This document shows positions 9,024-17,468 of a stretch of 45,636 bases of DNA, piece by piece. Under the pieces are notes generated by a model. The model saw nothing but the letters and a program-made list of their open reading frames with translations. It had not been told where the DNA came from and did not search any database. The position numbers and the translations under genes are program-made. The stretch is from Dietzia natronolimnaea (lineage in GTDB: Bacteria; Actinomycetota; Actinomycetes; Mycobacteriales; Mycobacteriaceae), in contig NZ_NTGA01000031.1 of assembly GCF_002289575.1 (NCBI RefSeq), positions 1-45,636 of the forward strand, written 5' to 3'. Each line of letters opens with the position of its first letter. The stretch's first letter is position 1.

Positions 9024-9096
9024 TACCCCCTACGGGATTCGAACCCGCGCTGCCGGCGTGAAAGGCCGGTGTCCTAGGCCGCTAAACGAAGGGGGC
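9024..9096 (-). tRNA. tRNA-Glu (TTC)
   Basis: Cloverleaf of 73 nt on the minus strand: acceptor GCCCCCT, anticodon loop CTTTCAC giving TTC, T loop TTCGAAT, discriminator A. The first acceptor pair is G-U. CCA is not encoded. It is separated from the Asp/Phe pair by a strong terminator, so it is its own unit. Confidence 0.97.
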
Positions 9097-9135
9097 CTGA
9101 GCCACGTCCGGGATCGCCGGGCCGCAGCGCAATCG

Positions 9136-9141
9136 AGTTTA
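9136..9141 (-). promoter_or_regulatory. Candidate -10 box of tRNA-Glu
   Basis: TAAACT on the minus strand with TTCGAC 18 nt upstream; the start point would lie about 33 nt before the mature tRNA. Confidence 0.4.
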
Positions 9142-9240
9142 GGGCACGGCCCATCGGACGTCGAAACCAGCCGGGAAAGAGCTGTGCCAGAGCCGCTCCC
9201 CGAGGCGCTGCCCAAGGCGCTGCCTGCCGACGCGGACGAG

Positions 9241-9258
9241 GACGGTATCGTGACCGTC
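9241..9258 (+). promoter_or_regulatory. Palindromic promoter element abutting tRNA-Lys
   Basis: GACGGT and ACCGTC form a 6-bp inverted repeat around a TATCGT hexamer at 9246-9251. The palindrome ends exactly at the mature tRNA 5' end, and a start point 7-8 nt after the hexamer would coincide with it. No good -35 is seen. Confidence 0.35.
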
Positions 9259-9331
9259 GCCCCTATAGCTCAGTTGGTAGAGCTACGGACTTTTAATCCG
9301 CAGGTCGTCGGTTCGAGCCCGACTGGGGGCA
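9259..9331 (+). tRNA. tRNA-Lys (TTT)
   Basis: Cloverleaf of 73 nt: acceptor GCCCCTA, D arm GCTCAGTTGGTAGAGC, anticodon loop CTTTTAA giving TTT, T loop TTCGAGC, discriminator A. CCA follows directly (9332-9334), so unlike the other three tRNAs here the 3' end is encoded. One A.C mismatch sits at the base of the anticodon stem. Confidence 0.97.
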
Positions 9332-9419
9332 CCACGAGCCGCCGGCGCGCGATGCAGGACTGACCGCGCCCCCGGCGCTGCATTGGACCTGCCCGCGCCG
9401 CACTGGGACACTCGTACCC

Positions 9420-10598
9420 ATGTCCGCACCCACCGCCACCGGCGCGCCCGCCCTGCGCATCGGCCCCCTCGAGCTCGCCTCTCCGGTCGTCCTGGCGCCG
9501 ATGGCGGGCGTCACCAACGTCGCCTTCCGCACCCTGTGCCGCGAGCTCGAACGTGAGCAGCAGGGCTCGGTGTCCGGGCTCTACGTCTGTGAGATGGTCA
9601 CGGCCCGGGCGCTCGTCGAACGCCAGCCCGGGACCCTGCACATGGCCACGTTCGCGCCGGACGAGTCCCCCCGCAGCCTGCAGCTCTACACGGTGGACGC
9701 CGCGTACACCTACGCCGCCGCCAAGATGATCGTCGACGAGGACCTGGCGGACCACATCGACATCAACTTCGGCTGCCCGGTCCCCAAGGTCACCCGGCGA
9801 GGGGGCGGATCGGCGATCCCGTACAAGCGACGGCTGTTCCGCTCCATCGTCGCCGCGGCGGTCCGTGCGACCGAGGGGACCGACATCCCGGTCACGGTGA
9901 AGATGCGGGTGGGGATCGACGACGAGCATCACACGCATCTCGACGCCGGCCGCATCGCCGTCGACGAGGGCGCCAGGGCCGTCGCCCTGCACGCGCGCAC
10001 CGCCGCCCAGCGGTATTCGGGCACGGCGGACTGGTCCCAGATCTCCCGCCTGGTCGAGCACATCGGCGCGGTCTCCGATGTGCCCGTGCTGGGCAACGGC
10101 GACATCTTCTCCGCCGATGATGCCGTTCGGATGAGAGAACAGACCGGGTGCGCGGGCGTCGTGATCGGCAGGGGGTGCCTGGGCCGACCGTGGCTGTTCT
10201 CGGAACTCGCCGCCACCCTGGACGGAAGGCAGGCCCCGACCCCGCCCACGCTGGGCGAGGTCGCCCGGATCATGTATCGGCACGGCCAACTGCTCGCCGA
10301 GCACCACGGCGAGGACAAAGGGATGCGCGACATCCGCAAGCACGTGGCCTGGTACCTGCGGGGGTTCCCGGCCGGCTCCGGCAAGCGGGTCGCCCTGTCG
10401 GCCGTCCGCACCCTGGACGATCTCGCGGAGATGCTCGCGGACCTGCCCGCGGACGAGCCGTTCCCCGCCGACGGATACGGCCCCCGGGGTCGACAGGGAT
10501 CACCCTCCCGTGTCCTGCTACCCGAGGGCTGGCTGGACGATCCGGAGGACGACGCGGTGGCGCTCGCCGGCGCGGACGCCGAGAACTCGGGCGGCTGA
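9420..10598 (+). CDS. dus: tRNA-dihydrouridine synthase (DusB family)
   Basis: FMN enzyme that reduces specific uridines of the tRNA D loop. The 392-aa protein shows the TIM-barrel start LAPMAGVTNVAFRTLC (25-40), HIDINFGCPVPKV with the catalytic Cys119, the KMRVG strand, and the FMN-phosphate segment VIGRGCLGRPW. The acidic C-terminal extension (about 40 residues past the barrel/helical domain) is usual in actinobacterial members. It lies just downstream of tRNA-Lys and 104 bp upstream of phoU. No clear ribosome site or -10 box is seen before the ATG. Confidence 0.95.
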   Translation: MSAPTATGAPALRIGPLELASPVVLAPMAGVTNVAFRTLCRELEREQQGSVSGLYVCEMVTARALVERQPGTLHMATFAPDESPRSLQLYTVDAAYTYAAAKMIVDEDLADHIDINFGCPVPKVTRRGGGSAIPYKRRLFRSIVAAAVRATEGTDIPVTVKMRVGIDDEHHTHLDAGRIAVDEGARAVALHARTAAQRYSGTADWSQISRLVEHIGAVSDVPVLGNGDIFSADDAVRMREQTGCAGVVIGRGCLGRPWLFSELAATLDGRQAPTPPTLGEVARIMYRHGQLLAEHHGEDKGMRDIRKHVAWYLRGFPAGSGKRVALSAVRTLDDLAEMLADLPADEPFPADGYGPRGRQGSPSRVLLPEGWLDDPEDDAVALAGADAENSGG

Positions 10599-10640
10599 AC
10601 CACACCCCGTCAGACCGGGGCGACGGCGGCGTGCCCGCCT

Positions 10641-10662
10641 GTTCATATGCCGTTCATCGCCG
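10641..10662 (+). promoter_or_regulatory. PHO box upstream of phoU
   Basis: Two 11-bp direct repeats, GTTCATATGCC and GTTCATCGCCG, match the actinobacterial PhoP-type box (GTTCAYC plus 4 nt, repeated). From the last conserved base to the -10 hexamer is 31 nt, the same distance as at pstS. Confidence 0.75.
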
Positions 10663-10689
10663 TGATCGATTGTGCGGTTGACATGCCCG

Positions 10690-10695
10690 TATGCT
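10690..10695 (+). promoter_or_regulatory. Leaderless -10 box of phoU
   Basis: TATGCT lies 7 nt before the ATG at 10703 and overlaps an earlier in-frame ATG (10691), which therefore cannot be the start on this transcript. Confidence 0.6.
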
Positions 10696-10702
10696 GGTTC
10701 TC

Positions 10703-11467
10703 ATGCGTCTCGTCTACTCCGAAGAACTCGCGGATCTGGCCACCTCGATGGCCCGGATGTGCTCCCTCGCCACCGACGACATGGAGCTTGCGACCCACGC
10801 CCTCCTCCAGGCCGACCTCACGGCCGCCGAGAGGGTTCTCCAGTCCTCGACGGAGATGGCCCGGTTGGCGACCGAGAACGAGGAGCGCGGGTTCGCGCTC
10901 CTCGCACTCCAGGCCCCTGTAGCTCGCGATCTCCGGCAGGTGGTCACCTCCATCCAGCTGGTCCAGGACCTCACCCGCATGGGCACGCTGGCGGGTCACG
11001 TCGCCAAGATCGTGCGCCGCAGGCACCCGGAGAGCGTCCTCCCCGAGCCCGTCAACGGGTACTTCGCCGAGATGGGCCGGGTCGCGGTCTCCCTCGGCCG
11101 GTCGGCCACCGAGGTGCTGCTCAACCGGGACGCGGAGCAGGCGGCGACGCTGGCCCAACAGGATGACGCCGTCGACGACCTCCGCCGCCATCTGTTCACC
11201 CTGCTCACCGTCCGGGAGTGGAAGTGGGGGGTGGCGTCGGCGGTCGACGTGACCCTCCTCGGCCGCTACTACGAACGGTTCGCCGACCACGCCGTCGAGG
11301 TGGCCCAGCGCGTGATCTTCCTCGCCACCGGTGAGTACGCCACCACGGCGGAAGACGACCCGGAACACTCCCCTGCCTCCAACGAGGAGTTGGTGCGCCG
11401 TTTCAACGAAGCCGACCGGTCGTTGACACAGCGCGTCTCAGTGGAGGACGACCGCGACCCCAGCTGA
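10703..11467 (+). CDS. phoU: Phosphate-signalling protein PhoU
   Basis: Negative modulator of phosphate signalling that links the Pst transporter to the sensor kinase. The 254-aa protein is all-helical with two PhoU repeats; in the first, [19 protein letters not shown] is typical, and in the second, [18 protein letters not shown] carries the metal-binding E..D pattern. It converges on pstB across a strong terminator, so unlike the E. coli arrangement it is not in the pst operon. A PHO box 40 nt upstream suggests phosphate-starvation control. The start at 10703 follows from the -10 spacing. Confidence 0.95.
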   Translation: MRLVYSEELADLATSMARMCSLATDDMELATHALLQADLTAAERVLQSSTEMARLATENEERGFALLALQAPVARDLRQVVTSIQLVQDLTRMGTLAGHVAKIVRRRHPESVLPEPVNGYFAEMGRVAVSLGRSATEVLLNRDAEQAATLAQQDDAVDDLRRHLFTLLTVREWKWGVASAVDVTLLGRYYERFADHAVEVAQRVIFLATGEYATTAEDDPEHSPASNEELVRRFNEADRSLTQRVSVEDDRDPS

Positions 11468-11515
11468 CGGCGGTTCCGGCGGCCCCGGCCACCGAGAACC
11501 GAGCGCCAACGAGAG

Positions 11516-11554
11516 GCGCCCCGGCCCCCGCCTCATGGGCGGGCGCCGGGGCGC
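11516..11554. terminator. Bidirectional terminator between phoU and pstB
   Basis: A 17-bp GC-rich stem (11516-11532 with 11538-11554, one C.C mismatch) with a 5-nt TCATG loop lies between the convergent phoU and pst units. Confidence 0.85.
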
Positions 11555-11572
11555 TCTGCTGTGTGCGGTGAC

Positions 11573-12349
11573 TCAGCCGAAGCGGCCGGACACGTAGTCC
11601 TCGGTCTGCTTGTTGTCCGGGTTCGAGAAGATCTTCTCGGTGGAGTTGACCTCGACGAGCTGGCCCGGCATCCCGGTGGCCTCGAGCGAGAAGAACGCGG
11701 TCTGATCTGACACGCGCGCCGCCTGCTGCATGTTGTGCGTGACGATCACGATGGTGAACTCGCTCTTGAGCTCGGCGATGAGGTCCTCCACCGCGAGCGT
11801 GGAGATCGGGTCGAGCGCCGAACACGGCTCGTCCATCAGTAGGACCTGGGGCTCGATGGCGATCGCGCGCGCGATGCACAGGCGCTGCTGCTGACCGCCC
11901 GAGAGCCCGCCGCCCGGCTTGTCCAGACGATCCTTGACCTCGTTCCACAGATTCGCGCCACGCAGCGACTTCTCGGCCACCTCGTCCAGCGTCTTCTTGT
12001 TCCTGACGCCCTGGAGCCTGAGGCCGGCGGTGACGTTCTCCTTGATCGACATCGTGGGGAACGGGTTGGGCCGCTGGAACACCATCCCGATGGTCCGGCG
12101 GACGGCGACGGGATCCACCTTCTTGTCGTAGATGTCCACGCCGTCGAGCTTGATGGATCCCGTGGCGTACGCGCCCGCGATCTCCTCGTGCATGCGGTTG
12201 AGCGAGCGGAGCACGGTGGATTTGCCGCAGCCTGACGGGCCGATGAAGGCGGTCACCGAGCGCGGGGGGACGTGGAGGTCGACGTCCTTCACGGCGTGGA
12301 AGTCGCCGTAGAAGATGTCGACGTTCTCGAGGTCGAGTCGCTTGGCCAT
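11573..12349 (-). CDS. pstB: Phosphate ABC transporter ATP-binding protein PstB
   Basis: ATPase of the high-affinity phosphate importer, at the inner face of the membrane. The 258-aa protein has Walker [10 protein letters not shown] (37-45), the Q loop, the signature LSGGQQQRL, Walker [14 protein letters not shown] and the switch histidine in VTHNMQQA. It is last in the pstSCAB operon, 9 nt after pstA, with an AAGGA ribosome site that overlaps the pstA stop codon. Length is normal. Confidence 0.98.
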   Translation of the reverse strand: MAKRLDLENVDIFYGDFHAVKDVDLHVPPRSVTAFIGPSGCGKSTVLRSLNRMHEEIAGAYATGSIKLDGVDIYDKKVDPVAVRRTIGMVFQRPNPFPTMSIKENVTAGLRLQGVRNKKTLDEVAEKSLRGANLWNEVKDRLDKPGGGLSGGQQQRLCIARAIAIEPQVLLMDEPCSALDPISTLAVEDLIAELKSEFTIVIVTHNMQQAARVSDQTAFFSLEATGMPGQLVEVNSTEKIFSNPDNKQTEDYVSGRFG

Positions 12350-12358
12350 GACAGGTCC

Positions 12359-13273
12359 TTACTTGGTCTTCGGCGCGAGCGCCTTGGAAGCGAACGTGGC
12401 GAGGACGTTCGCCAGGGCGATGATGATGATCAGGGTGAGGGCTGCGCCCCAGATGCGGTACTGGCCGGCCTCGGTCGGGTTCGACAGCTGGTTGAAGATC
12501 AACAGCGGCAGCGAGGCCATGTTCCCCTGGAACAGGTCGTAGTTGAAGCTCGCCGTGTAGCCCACGAGGATCAGCACCGGGGCCGTCTCGCCCATGACGC
12601 GGGCGATCGAGAGGAAGACTCCGGAGATCATGCCCGACAGCGCGGTGGGGACCACGATGCTCACGATGGTCTTCCACTTGGGGACGCCGAGTGCGTACGA
12701 CGCCTCGCGGAGCTCGTCCGGGACGAGCTTGAGCATCTCCTCGGTCGACCGCACGATCAGGGGCAGCATGAGCAGCACCAGCGCGAGGCTCACCGCGAAC
12801 GCACTGAGCTGGAACCGCAGAACGGAGACCCAGACCCCGAAGATGAAGATGGCCGCGACGACCGAGGGCACGCCGGCGAGCACGTCGACCATGAAGGTGG
12901 TCGGCCGTGCGAGCCTCGACTCGGGGTACTCGACCAACATGATGCCCGCGGCCACGCCGAGCGGGATGGAGATGACGGCGGCGATGACCGCCTGGACGAG
13001 GCTGCCGTAGATGGCGTGACCCACACCGCCCGCCATCGAGGACGGCGACACGAGGAAGAACGAATTGGTCCACCAGGTGGGGTTGATGACCGCGGGGATT
13101 CCCGACTCGATCACCTTATACAGCAGCGCCACCAGCGGGATGACCGCCAGCACGAAGCACAGGGAGAAGACCACCGTCGCCGCCTTGTCCTTCGCCCTGC
13201 GGCTGCCGGCGATGGGCAGGAATGTCTCCGAGGGCTTGGCGGGCTTGGCGAGGTCGGACGTTGCCTGGGTCAT
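12359..13273 (-). CDS. pstA: Phosphate ABC transporter permease PstA
   Basis: Membrane permease of 304 aa with about six transmembrane helices and the ABC permease EAA-type loop EASYALGVPKWKTIVSIVVPTALSG, which contacts PstB. It pairs with PstC to form the phosphate channel. Its ATG overlaps the pstC stop codon by one base (TGATG), so translation is coupled. Confidence 0.97.
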   Translation of the reverse strand: MTQATSDLAKPAKPSETFLPIAGSRRAKDKAATVVFSLCFVLAVIPLVALLYKVIESGIPAVINPTWWTNSFFLVSPSSMAGGVGHAIYGSLVQAVIAAVISIPLGVAAGIMLVEYPESRLARPTTFMVDVLAGVPSVVAAIFIFGVWVSVLRFQLSAFAVSLALVLLMLPLIVRSTEEMLKLVPDELREASYALGVPKWKTIVSIVVPTALSGMISGVFLSIARVMGETAPVLILVGYTASFNYDLFQGNMASLPLLIFNQLSNPTEAGQYRIWGAALTLIIIIALANVLATFASKALAPKTK

Positions 13274-14325
13274 CAGCCGTTGACCTTTCCACCGGACACG
13301 GAGCGTGCGATGAGGTTGACGAAGAAGGTGAGGATGAACAGCACCAGTCCGGCCGCGATGTAGGCGCCGGTGGGCAGCGGGTGGTTGAACTCGGCCGCGC
13401 CCGACGCGATCTTCGAGGCGAACGTGAAGCCGCCGTCGAAGAGCGACAGGGTGCCGGGGGCGCTCGCCGCACGGAGGATGATCAGGACCGCGACGGTCTC
13501 ACCGAGCGCACGCCCGAGCGCGAGCATGGACCCCGCGATCATGCCGGACTTCGCGTAGGGGAAGCACGTCATCCGGATCTTCTCCCACTTGGTCGCACCC
13601 AATGCCAGCGCGGCCTCCTGGTGGAGCGAGGGGGTCTGCCGGATGGTCTCGCGCGACATGGAGGTGATGATCGGCAGGATCATGATCGCCAGGACCACTC
13701 CGGCGGTGAAGATGGTGCCACCACCGGCGATCGAGACGTTGCCGTCGCCGAAGAGGAAGATCCACCCGAGGTTCTGGTTGAGCCACTCGGACAGGGGGAC
13801 CAGCCACGGTCCGAGGACGATCAGGCCCCACATGCCGTAGATGATCGACGGGACGGCGGCCAGGAGGTCGATGAGCGCCGACAGCGACCTGGAGAGCCGG
13901 GGCGGTGCGTACTGGACGAGGAAGGTCGCGATGCCGATGGACACCGGCACCGCGAGGACCAGCGCGAAGATCGAACTCAGGACGGTCACCCTGAACATGT
14001 CGAGGATGCCGAACCTCAGGTCGTCCGGATTGGTCGTGTTCCACTCGGACGAGGTGAAGAAGTTGACGTTGTTCGCCATGAGTGAGGGCGCCGCCTGCAT
14101 GACCAGGACGATCGCGATCAGCGCGATCAGGGCGACGATGACGCCGCCGGCCGCCACCGTGGCGCTGCGGAAGACCGCGTCCGCGCCCCGGGAGGACCTC
14201 CCGGCGAGGAGATCGCTCTTCGCGCTCTTCTCCGGCGAGCTCTCCGACCCCGTGCTGCCGGAGAGCTCGCCGGACTGCCCGGTGCTCCGGTCGGCGTGGC
14301 GGTCGACGGATTCGTGAACTGTCAT
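13273..14325 (-). CDS. pstC: Phosphate ABC transporter permease PstC
   Basis: Membrane permease of 350 aa. An about 55-residue polar N-terminal tail (rich in Ser, Asp and Lys) precedes six predicted membrane helices. The coupling loop is [27 protein letters not shown]. It lies 76 nt after pstS, with a long hairpin in between that may lower its expression relative to the binding protein. Confidence 0.97.
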   Translation of the reverse strand: MTVHESVDRHADRSTGQSGELSGSTGSESSPEKSAKSDLLAGRSSRGADAVFRSATVAAGGVIVALIALIAIVLVMQAAPSLMANNVNFFTSSEWNTTNPDDLRFGILDMFRVTVLSSIFALVLAVPVSIGIATFLVQYAPPRLSRSLSALIDLLAAVPSIIYGMWGLIVLGPWLVPLSEWLNQNLGWIFLFGDGNVSIAGGGTIFTAGVVLAIMILPIITSMSRETIRQTPSLHQEAALALGATKWEKIRMTCFPYAKSGMIAGSMLALGRALGETVAVLIILRAASAPGTLSLFDGGFTFASKIASGAAEFNHPLPTGAYIAAGLVLFILTFFVNLIARSVSGGKVNG

Positions 14326-14355
14326 TGGACCTTCAGTCGCTCGGGGGGAGATGGT

Positions 14356-14396
14356 CGGTCACCGGCCTGCCGAGTTCGGCGGCGGGCCGGTGACCG
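14356..14396 (-). terminator. Intercistronic hairpin between pstS and pstC
   Basis: A perfect 12-bp inverted repeat (CGGTCACCGGCC and its complement) with a 17-nt loop starts just after the pstS stop codon. No T-tract follows, so it more likely stabilises pstS mRNA or attenuates read-through than fully terminates. Confidence 0.65.
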
Positions 14397-14401
14397 GTGG
14401 A

Positions 14402-15511
14402 TCAGGAGATCTCGGAGATCGCGGTGAGGAGCTGCTCGCGGAAGGCGTCCGGCACGGGGATGTATCCCTCGTCCTCGAGCTGCGCCTGGACGTCCTCCGC
14501 CACCGCGATGTTGAGGAACGACCGGACGGCCGCGGCGGTCTCGGGATCCTCGTACGACGAGCAGACGATCTCGTACGTGGGGAGGATGATGGGGTACGCG
14601 CCCGCGGACTCGGGGACGTAGAACGACGAGGTGTCGATGACGAGGTCGTTGGTGCCCTCGTTCTCCAGCCGCGCGGAGTCGATGGTCACGCCGGACGTCT
14701 CGGCGTTGAGTTCCACACCCTCCGGGTCCGCGGGGGTGATGACCTTGACCATCGACAGGTTCTGGTTCTTGGCGTACGACCACTCGGTGTAGGTGATGGT
14801 GCCCGGGGTCTGGCCGATGGCACCGGAGACGCCCTCGTTGCCGCGGGCACCCTCGCCGACCCCACCGGTGAAGGTCTTGCCTGCGCCCTGCGTCCACGCG
14901 CCCTCGGAGGCCGCATCGAGGTACTTCTGGAAGTTGTCCGTCGTGCCGGACTCGTCAGACCGGAAGATCACGGTGATGGACTCGTCCGGGAGGTCCACGC
15001 CCTCGTTCTCCTCGGCGATCGCCGGATCGTTCCACGTGGTGATCTCGCCGTTGAAGATCTTGGCGAGGGTGGGGCCGGAGAGCTTCAGCTCGACGCCGTC
15101 GAGGTTGTACGCCACGGCGATGGGGCCGAACACGGCGGGGATGTTCCACGCCTCGGAGCCGCACCGCTCCTCGGCCGCCGCGTAGTCGGCCTCCTTCAGG
15201 GGGGAATCGGATCCACCGAAATCCGTGATCCCGCCGGTGAACTCGCTCACGCCGGCGCCCGAGCCGTTGGAGTTGTAGTTCAGCGTCTGGCCCTCGCAGC
15301 TCAGGGCGTAGGAGTTCGCGAAGATCGTCATGGCGTTGTTCTGGGCGGAGGAGCCCGACGCCGTCAGGGTCGGCTTGCCCTCACATTCCGCGCCGGAGAC
15401 ACTCTGCGCCGCGGTGTCGCCGCTTCCGGTGTTGTCATCCGAGCAGGCGGCCAACCCGACGGCGGTGAGGGCGGTGAGGCCGAGAAGAGCACCGGTGCGC
15501 TTGAGGTCCAC
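14402..15511 (-). CDS. pstS: Phosphate-binding lipoprotein PstS
   Basis: Periplasmic-side phosphate receptor of the Pst importer, lipid-anchored. From the GTG at 15511 (AAGGAG ribosome site 5 nt upstream) the protein is 369 aa with a short signal peptide and lipobox GLAAC, so Cys23 is the lipidation site. Binding-site patterns include TASGSSAQNNAM, DFGGSDSPL and IFRSDESGTTDNFQKYL (phosphate-contacting Ser/Arg/Asp). The open frame extends to 15679 but upstream of the GTG it lacks a signal peptide and overlaps the promoter. First gene of pstSCAB. Confidence 0.97.
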   Translation of the reverse strand: MDLKRTGALLGLTALTAVGLAACSDDNTGSGDTAAQSVSGAECEGKPTLTASGSSAQNNAMTIFANSYALSCEGQTLNYNSNGSGAGVSEFTGGITDFGGSDSPLKEADYAAAEERCGSEAWNIPAVFGPIAVAYNLDGVELKLSGPTLAKIFNGEITTWNDPAIAEENEGVDLPDESITVIFRSDESGTTDNFQKYLDAASEGAWTQGAGKTFTGGVGEGARGNEGVSGAIGQTPGTITYTEWSYAKNQNLSMVKVITPADPEGVELNAETSGVTIDSARLENEGTNDLVIDTSSFYVPESAGAYPIILPTYEIVCSSYEDPETAAAVRSFLNIAVAEDVQAQLEDEGYIPVPDAFREQLLTAISEIS

Positions 15512-15608
15512 TGAATCTCCTTGTTTCGTCCGGCGGGGAGCCCTCCGGGACACGTCTGTGGTGACTGCAACACAAAGCCGGGCCGATACCGCGACCCGAC
15601 GAGGACAG

Positions 15609-15614
15609 AACCTA
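15609..15614 (-). promoter_or_regulatory. -10 box of the pst operon
   Basis: TAGGTT on the minus strand lies 31 nt downstream of the PHO box. It implies a leader of about 90 nt before the pstS GTG. Confidence 0.5.
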
Positions 15615-15623
15615 AGGGCCCGA

Positions 15624-15663
15624 TATGAACGGCCCCGCCGGAGAAGGTGAACTAGAGATGAAC
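15624..15663 (-). promoter_or_regulatory. PHO box upstream of pstS
   Basis: On the minus strand GTTCATC (15663-15657) and GTTCACC (15652-15646) are exactly 11 bp apart. A third half-site GTTCATA (15630-15624) is 22 bp further on, keeping the 11-bp phase with one degenerate unit between. This is the known PhoP-box form of actinobacteria. Confidence 0.85.
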
Positions 15664-15759
15664 TCAGCGGATGCGTCACGAATAGTACGCTTATTCACGT
15701 CTCACGCAATGCGACGACCAGGGCATATAGGTGGGCGGCGGGTCGCCTGACCCGACTCC

Positions 15760-16698
15760 TCACCCCGAGGTGTACGTCACATCGCGGTGCTCGACGGTGA
15801 ACCCGAGCCTCTCATAGGTCTTGAGGGCAGCCGTGTTGTCGCCCTCCACGTAGAGCACCACCGACTCCGCACCCCGTGGCCCCTCGAGGTGCGCCACCCC
15901 GAGCGAGGTGAGCATCCCCCCGAGTCCCCGACCCTGGTCGGCCGGGTCGACCCCGACCACGTAGACCTCACCCTCCACGGGGGAACCGGGCTCGGTGACC
16001 GTCTTGGTCCAGTGGAACCCCGCGAGCCGCGGCACCGGTCCCGCGGTGTCGACGGCCAGGAAGATCCCCTCGGGGTCCACCCACTCCACCGCGAGACGCT
16101 GGTCGAGCTGCCCGCGGCTCCACCCGCCCTGCTCCGGGTGCCACGAGAAGGCGGCGTTGTTGACGCGGAGGAACTCCTCCCGGACGTCCAATCCGGGCCA
16201 CCGCGCCCCGCCTTCGGAGACCGCCTCCGCCAGGGTTCCCGTCTCGATCCCCTCGGCGGGGCTCGTCACGGGGAGTGCGGGGCCGTCGGTCGCGCGCCGA
16301 CGCATCTTGAGGAGCTCTCGGGTGCGCACCAGACCGGCCGATGCGGCGAGCGCTCGCGCGGCCGGCAGGTCGCCGTGCGCCCACACCGCGGCGGCGGGCT
16401 CCCACTCGAGCACGGTGCGCACCAGTTCCGAACCGACACCACGTCGACGCTCCCGGGGGGCGACGACCATCTCGGCGGTCGCGTCCCCGCCCTCGCCGGC
16501 GAGCTGGGCGTAACCGACGACCCCTCCCCCGTCGCCGCGGATCAGGAGATGGCGGACACCCTGCCCGTCGTCCGACCGGAGGGACCGCATCGGCTGCTCG
16601 CCGAGCGGGGGCACCCCGTCCTCGTCGCCGGCCTCACGGGCGACCGCCTCGACCATCGCGGCCGTGGCGTCGTCCACCGAACGCTCGATGGCGGTCAT
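15760..16698 (-). CDS. mshD: Mycothiol synthase MshD
   Basis: Last step of mycothiol synthesis: acetylates Cys-GlcN-inositol with acetyl-CoA. The 312-aa protein is a tandem GNAT fold; the C-terminal, catalytic half has VYVVGVDPADQGRGLGGML with the acetyl-CoA pyrophosphate loop and ends in YERLGFTVEHRDVTY, as in known MshD. The N-terminal half keeps a GNAT-like RRRGVGSELV segment. Its ATG overlaps the stop of the upstream glnR-like gene by 4 nt, the same neighbour order as Rv0818-Rv0819. Confidence 0.95.
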   Translation of the reverse strand: MTAIERSVDDATAAMVEAVAREAGDEDGVPPLGEQPMRSLRSDDGQGVRHLLIRGDGGGVVGYAQLAGEGGDATAEMVVAPRERRRGVGSELVRTVLEWEPAAAVWAHGDLPAARALAASAGLVRTRELLKMRRRATDGPALPVTSPAEGIETGTLAEAVSEGGARWPGLDVREEFLRVNNAAFSWHPEQGGWSRGQLDQRLAVEWVDPEGIFLAVDTAGPVPRLAGFHWTKTVTEPGSPVEGEVYVVGVDPADQGRGLGGMLTSLGVAHLEGPRGAESVVLYVEGDNTAALKTYERLGFTVEHRDVTYTSG

Positions 16699-17384
16699 GC
16701 GTCTCCCCCGTCCTCCCTGCGGTCGGTCGGCCGGACCGCCTTGTACCCGACGTTACGCACGGTTCCGATGAGGGACTCGTGGTCCGGTCCGAGCTTGGCG
16801 CGCAGCCGCCGGACGTGGACGTCGACGGTCCGGGTGCCGCCGAAGAAGTCGTAGCCCCAGACCTCCTGGAGGAGCTGGGCGCGCGAGAACACCCGCCCGG
16901 GGTGTTGGCACAGGTGCTTGAGGAGCTCGAACTCCTTGTAGGTCAGATCCAGCGGTCGGCCCTTGACCCGGGCCACGTAGGTCTCCTCGTCGATCACGAG
17001 TTCGCCCACCGTGAGCAGTCCTCCGTCGGACTCGCCCTGCGAGGAGTGACGCGCGGCGGACAGTCTGAACCGGGCGTCCACCTCGGCGGGACCGGTGGTC
17101 GGCAGGATGATGTCGTCGAGCCCCCAGTCCCCGCTGACCGCGATCAGCCCGCCCTCGGAGACGACCGCGATGACGGAGATCTCCGCGCTCCCCGACAGGA
17201 GGCGGCAGAGCGCGCGCGAGGCCGCGAGATCACTCCTCGCATCGACCACGGCGAGCGCGGCACCGGCCAACTCGCCCACGGAGGAGGCGAGGGGCGGGAG
17301 CAGCCTGACCGAGTGCGGCAGGAGCGACAGGGCGGGGACCACCGTCTCAGGGTCTGATTCAGCCGTGAGGAGCACTACGTCCAT
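16695..17384 (-). CDS. glnR: GlnR-type orphan OmpR-family regulator
   Basis: Winged-helix regulator of 229 aa; its family member GlnR controls nitrogen genes in actinobacteria. Residues 1-110 form a receiver-like domain that keeps one aspartate (D48 in VVDARSDL) but lacks the acidic pair near the N-terminus and the conserved lysine, so phosphorylation is unlikely. Residues about 125-220 are the DNA-binding domain, with LTYKEFELLKHLCQHPGRVFSR and RTVDVHVRRLRAKLG. No kinase gene is adjacent. A GAGGAGGAAG ribosome site precedes the ATG. Orthology to Rv0818 is inferred from the sequence and from the mshD neighbour. Confidence 0.85.
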   Translation of the reverse strand: MDVVLLTAESDPETVVPALSLLPHSVRLLPPLASSVGELAGAALAVVDARSDLAASRALCRLLSGSAEISVIAVVSEGGLIAVSGDWGLDDIILPTTGPAEVDARFRLSAARHSSQGESDGGLLTVGELVIDEETYVARVKGRPLDLTYKEFELLKHLCQHPGRVFSRAQLLQEVWGYDFFGGTRTVDVHVRRLRAKLGPDHESLIGTVRNVGYKAVRPTDRREDGGDA

Positions 17385-17417
17385 GTGTCGCTTCCTCCTC
17401 GTCCGGGCGCCCAGACG

Positions 17418-17423
17418 ATACTA
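17418..17423 (-). promoter_or_regulatory. -10 box of glnR-mshD
   Basis: TAGTAT on the minus strand, 33 nt before the glnR start, leaves room for the GAGGAGGAAG ribosome site. Confidence 0.5.
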
Positions 17424-17468
17424 GCGACACGTCCCCCAGTTCCGGCCATCGGAGTAGACCTGAACCCC

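Noticed and set aside
10678-10683. TTGACA as a -35 box for phoU
   Set aside because: It is only 6 bp from the TATGCT -10 box, far too close for a functional pair; the PHO box further upstream explains control better.
10691-10702. Start of phoU at the ATG 10691
   Set aside because: This ATG lies in the -10 hexamer of the likely promoter, and PhoU proteins normally begin MRxxY/F as at 10703.
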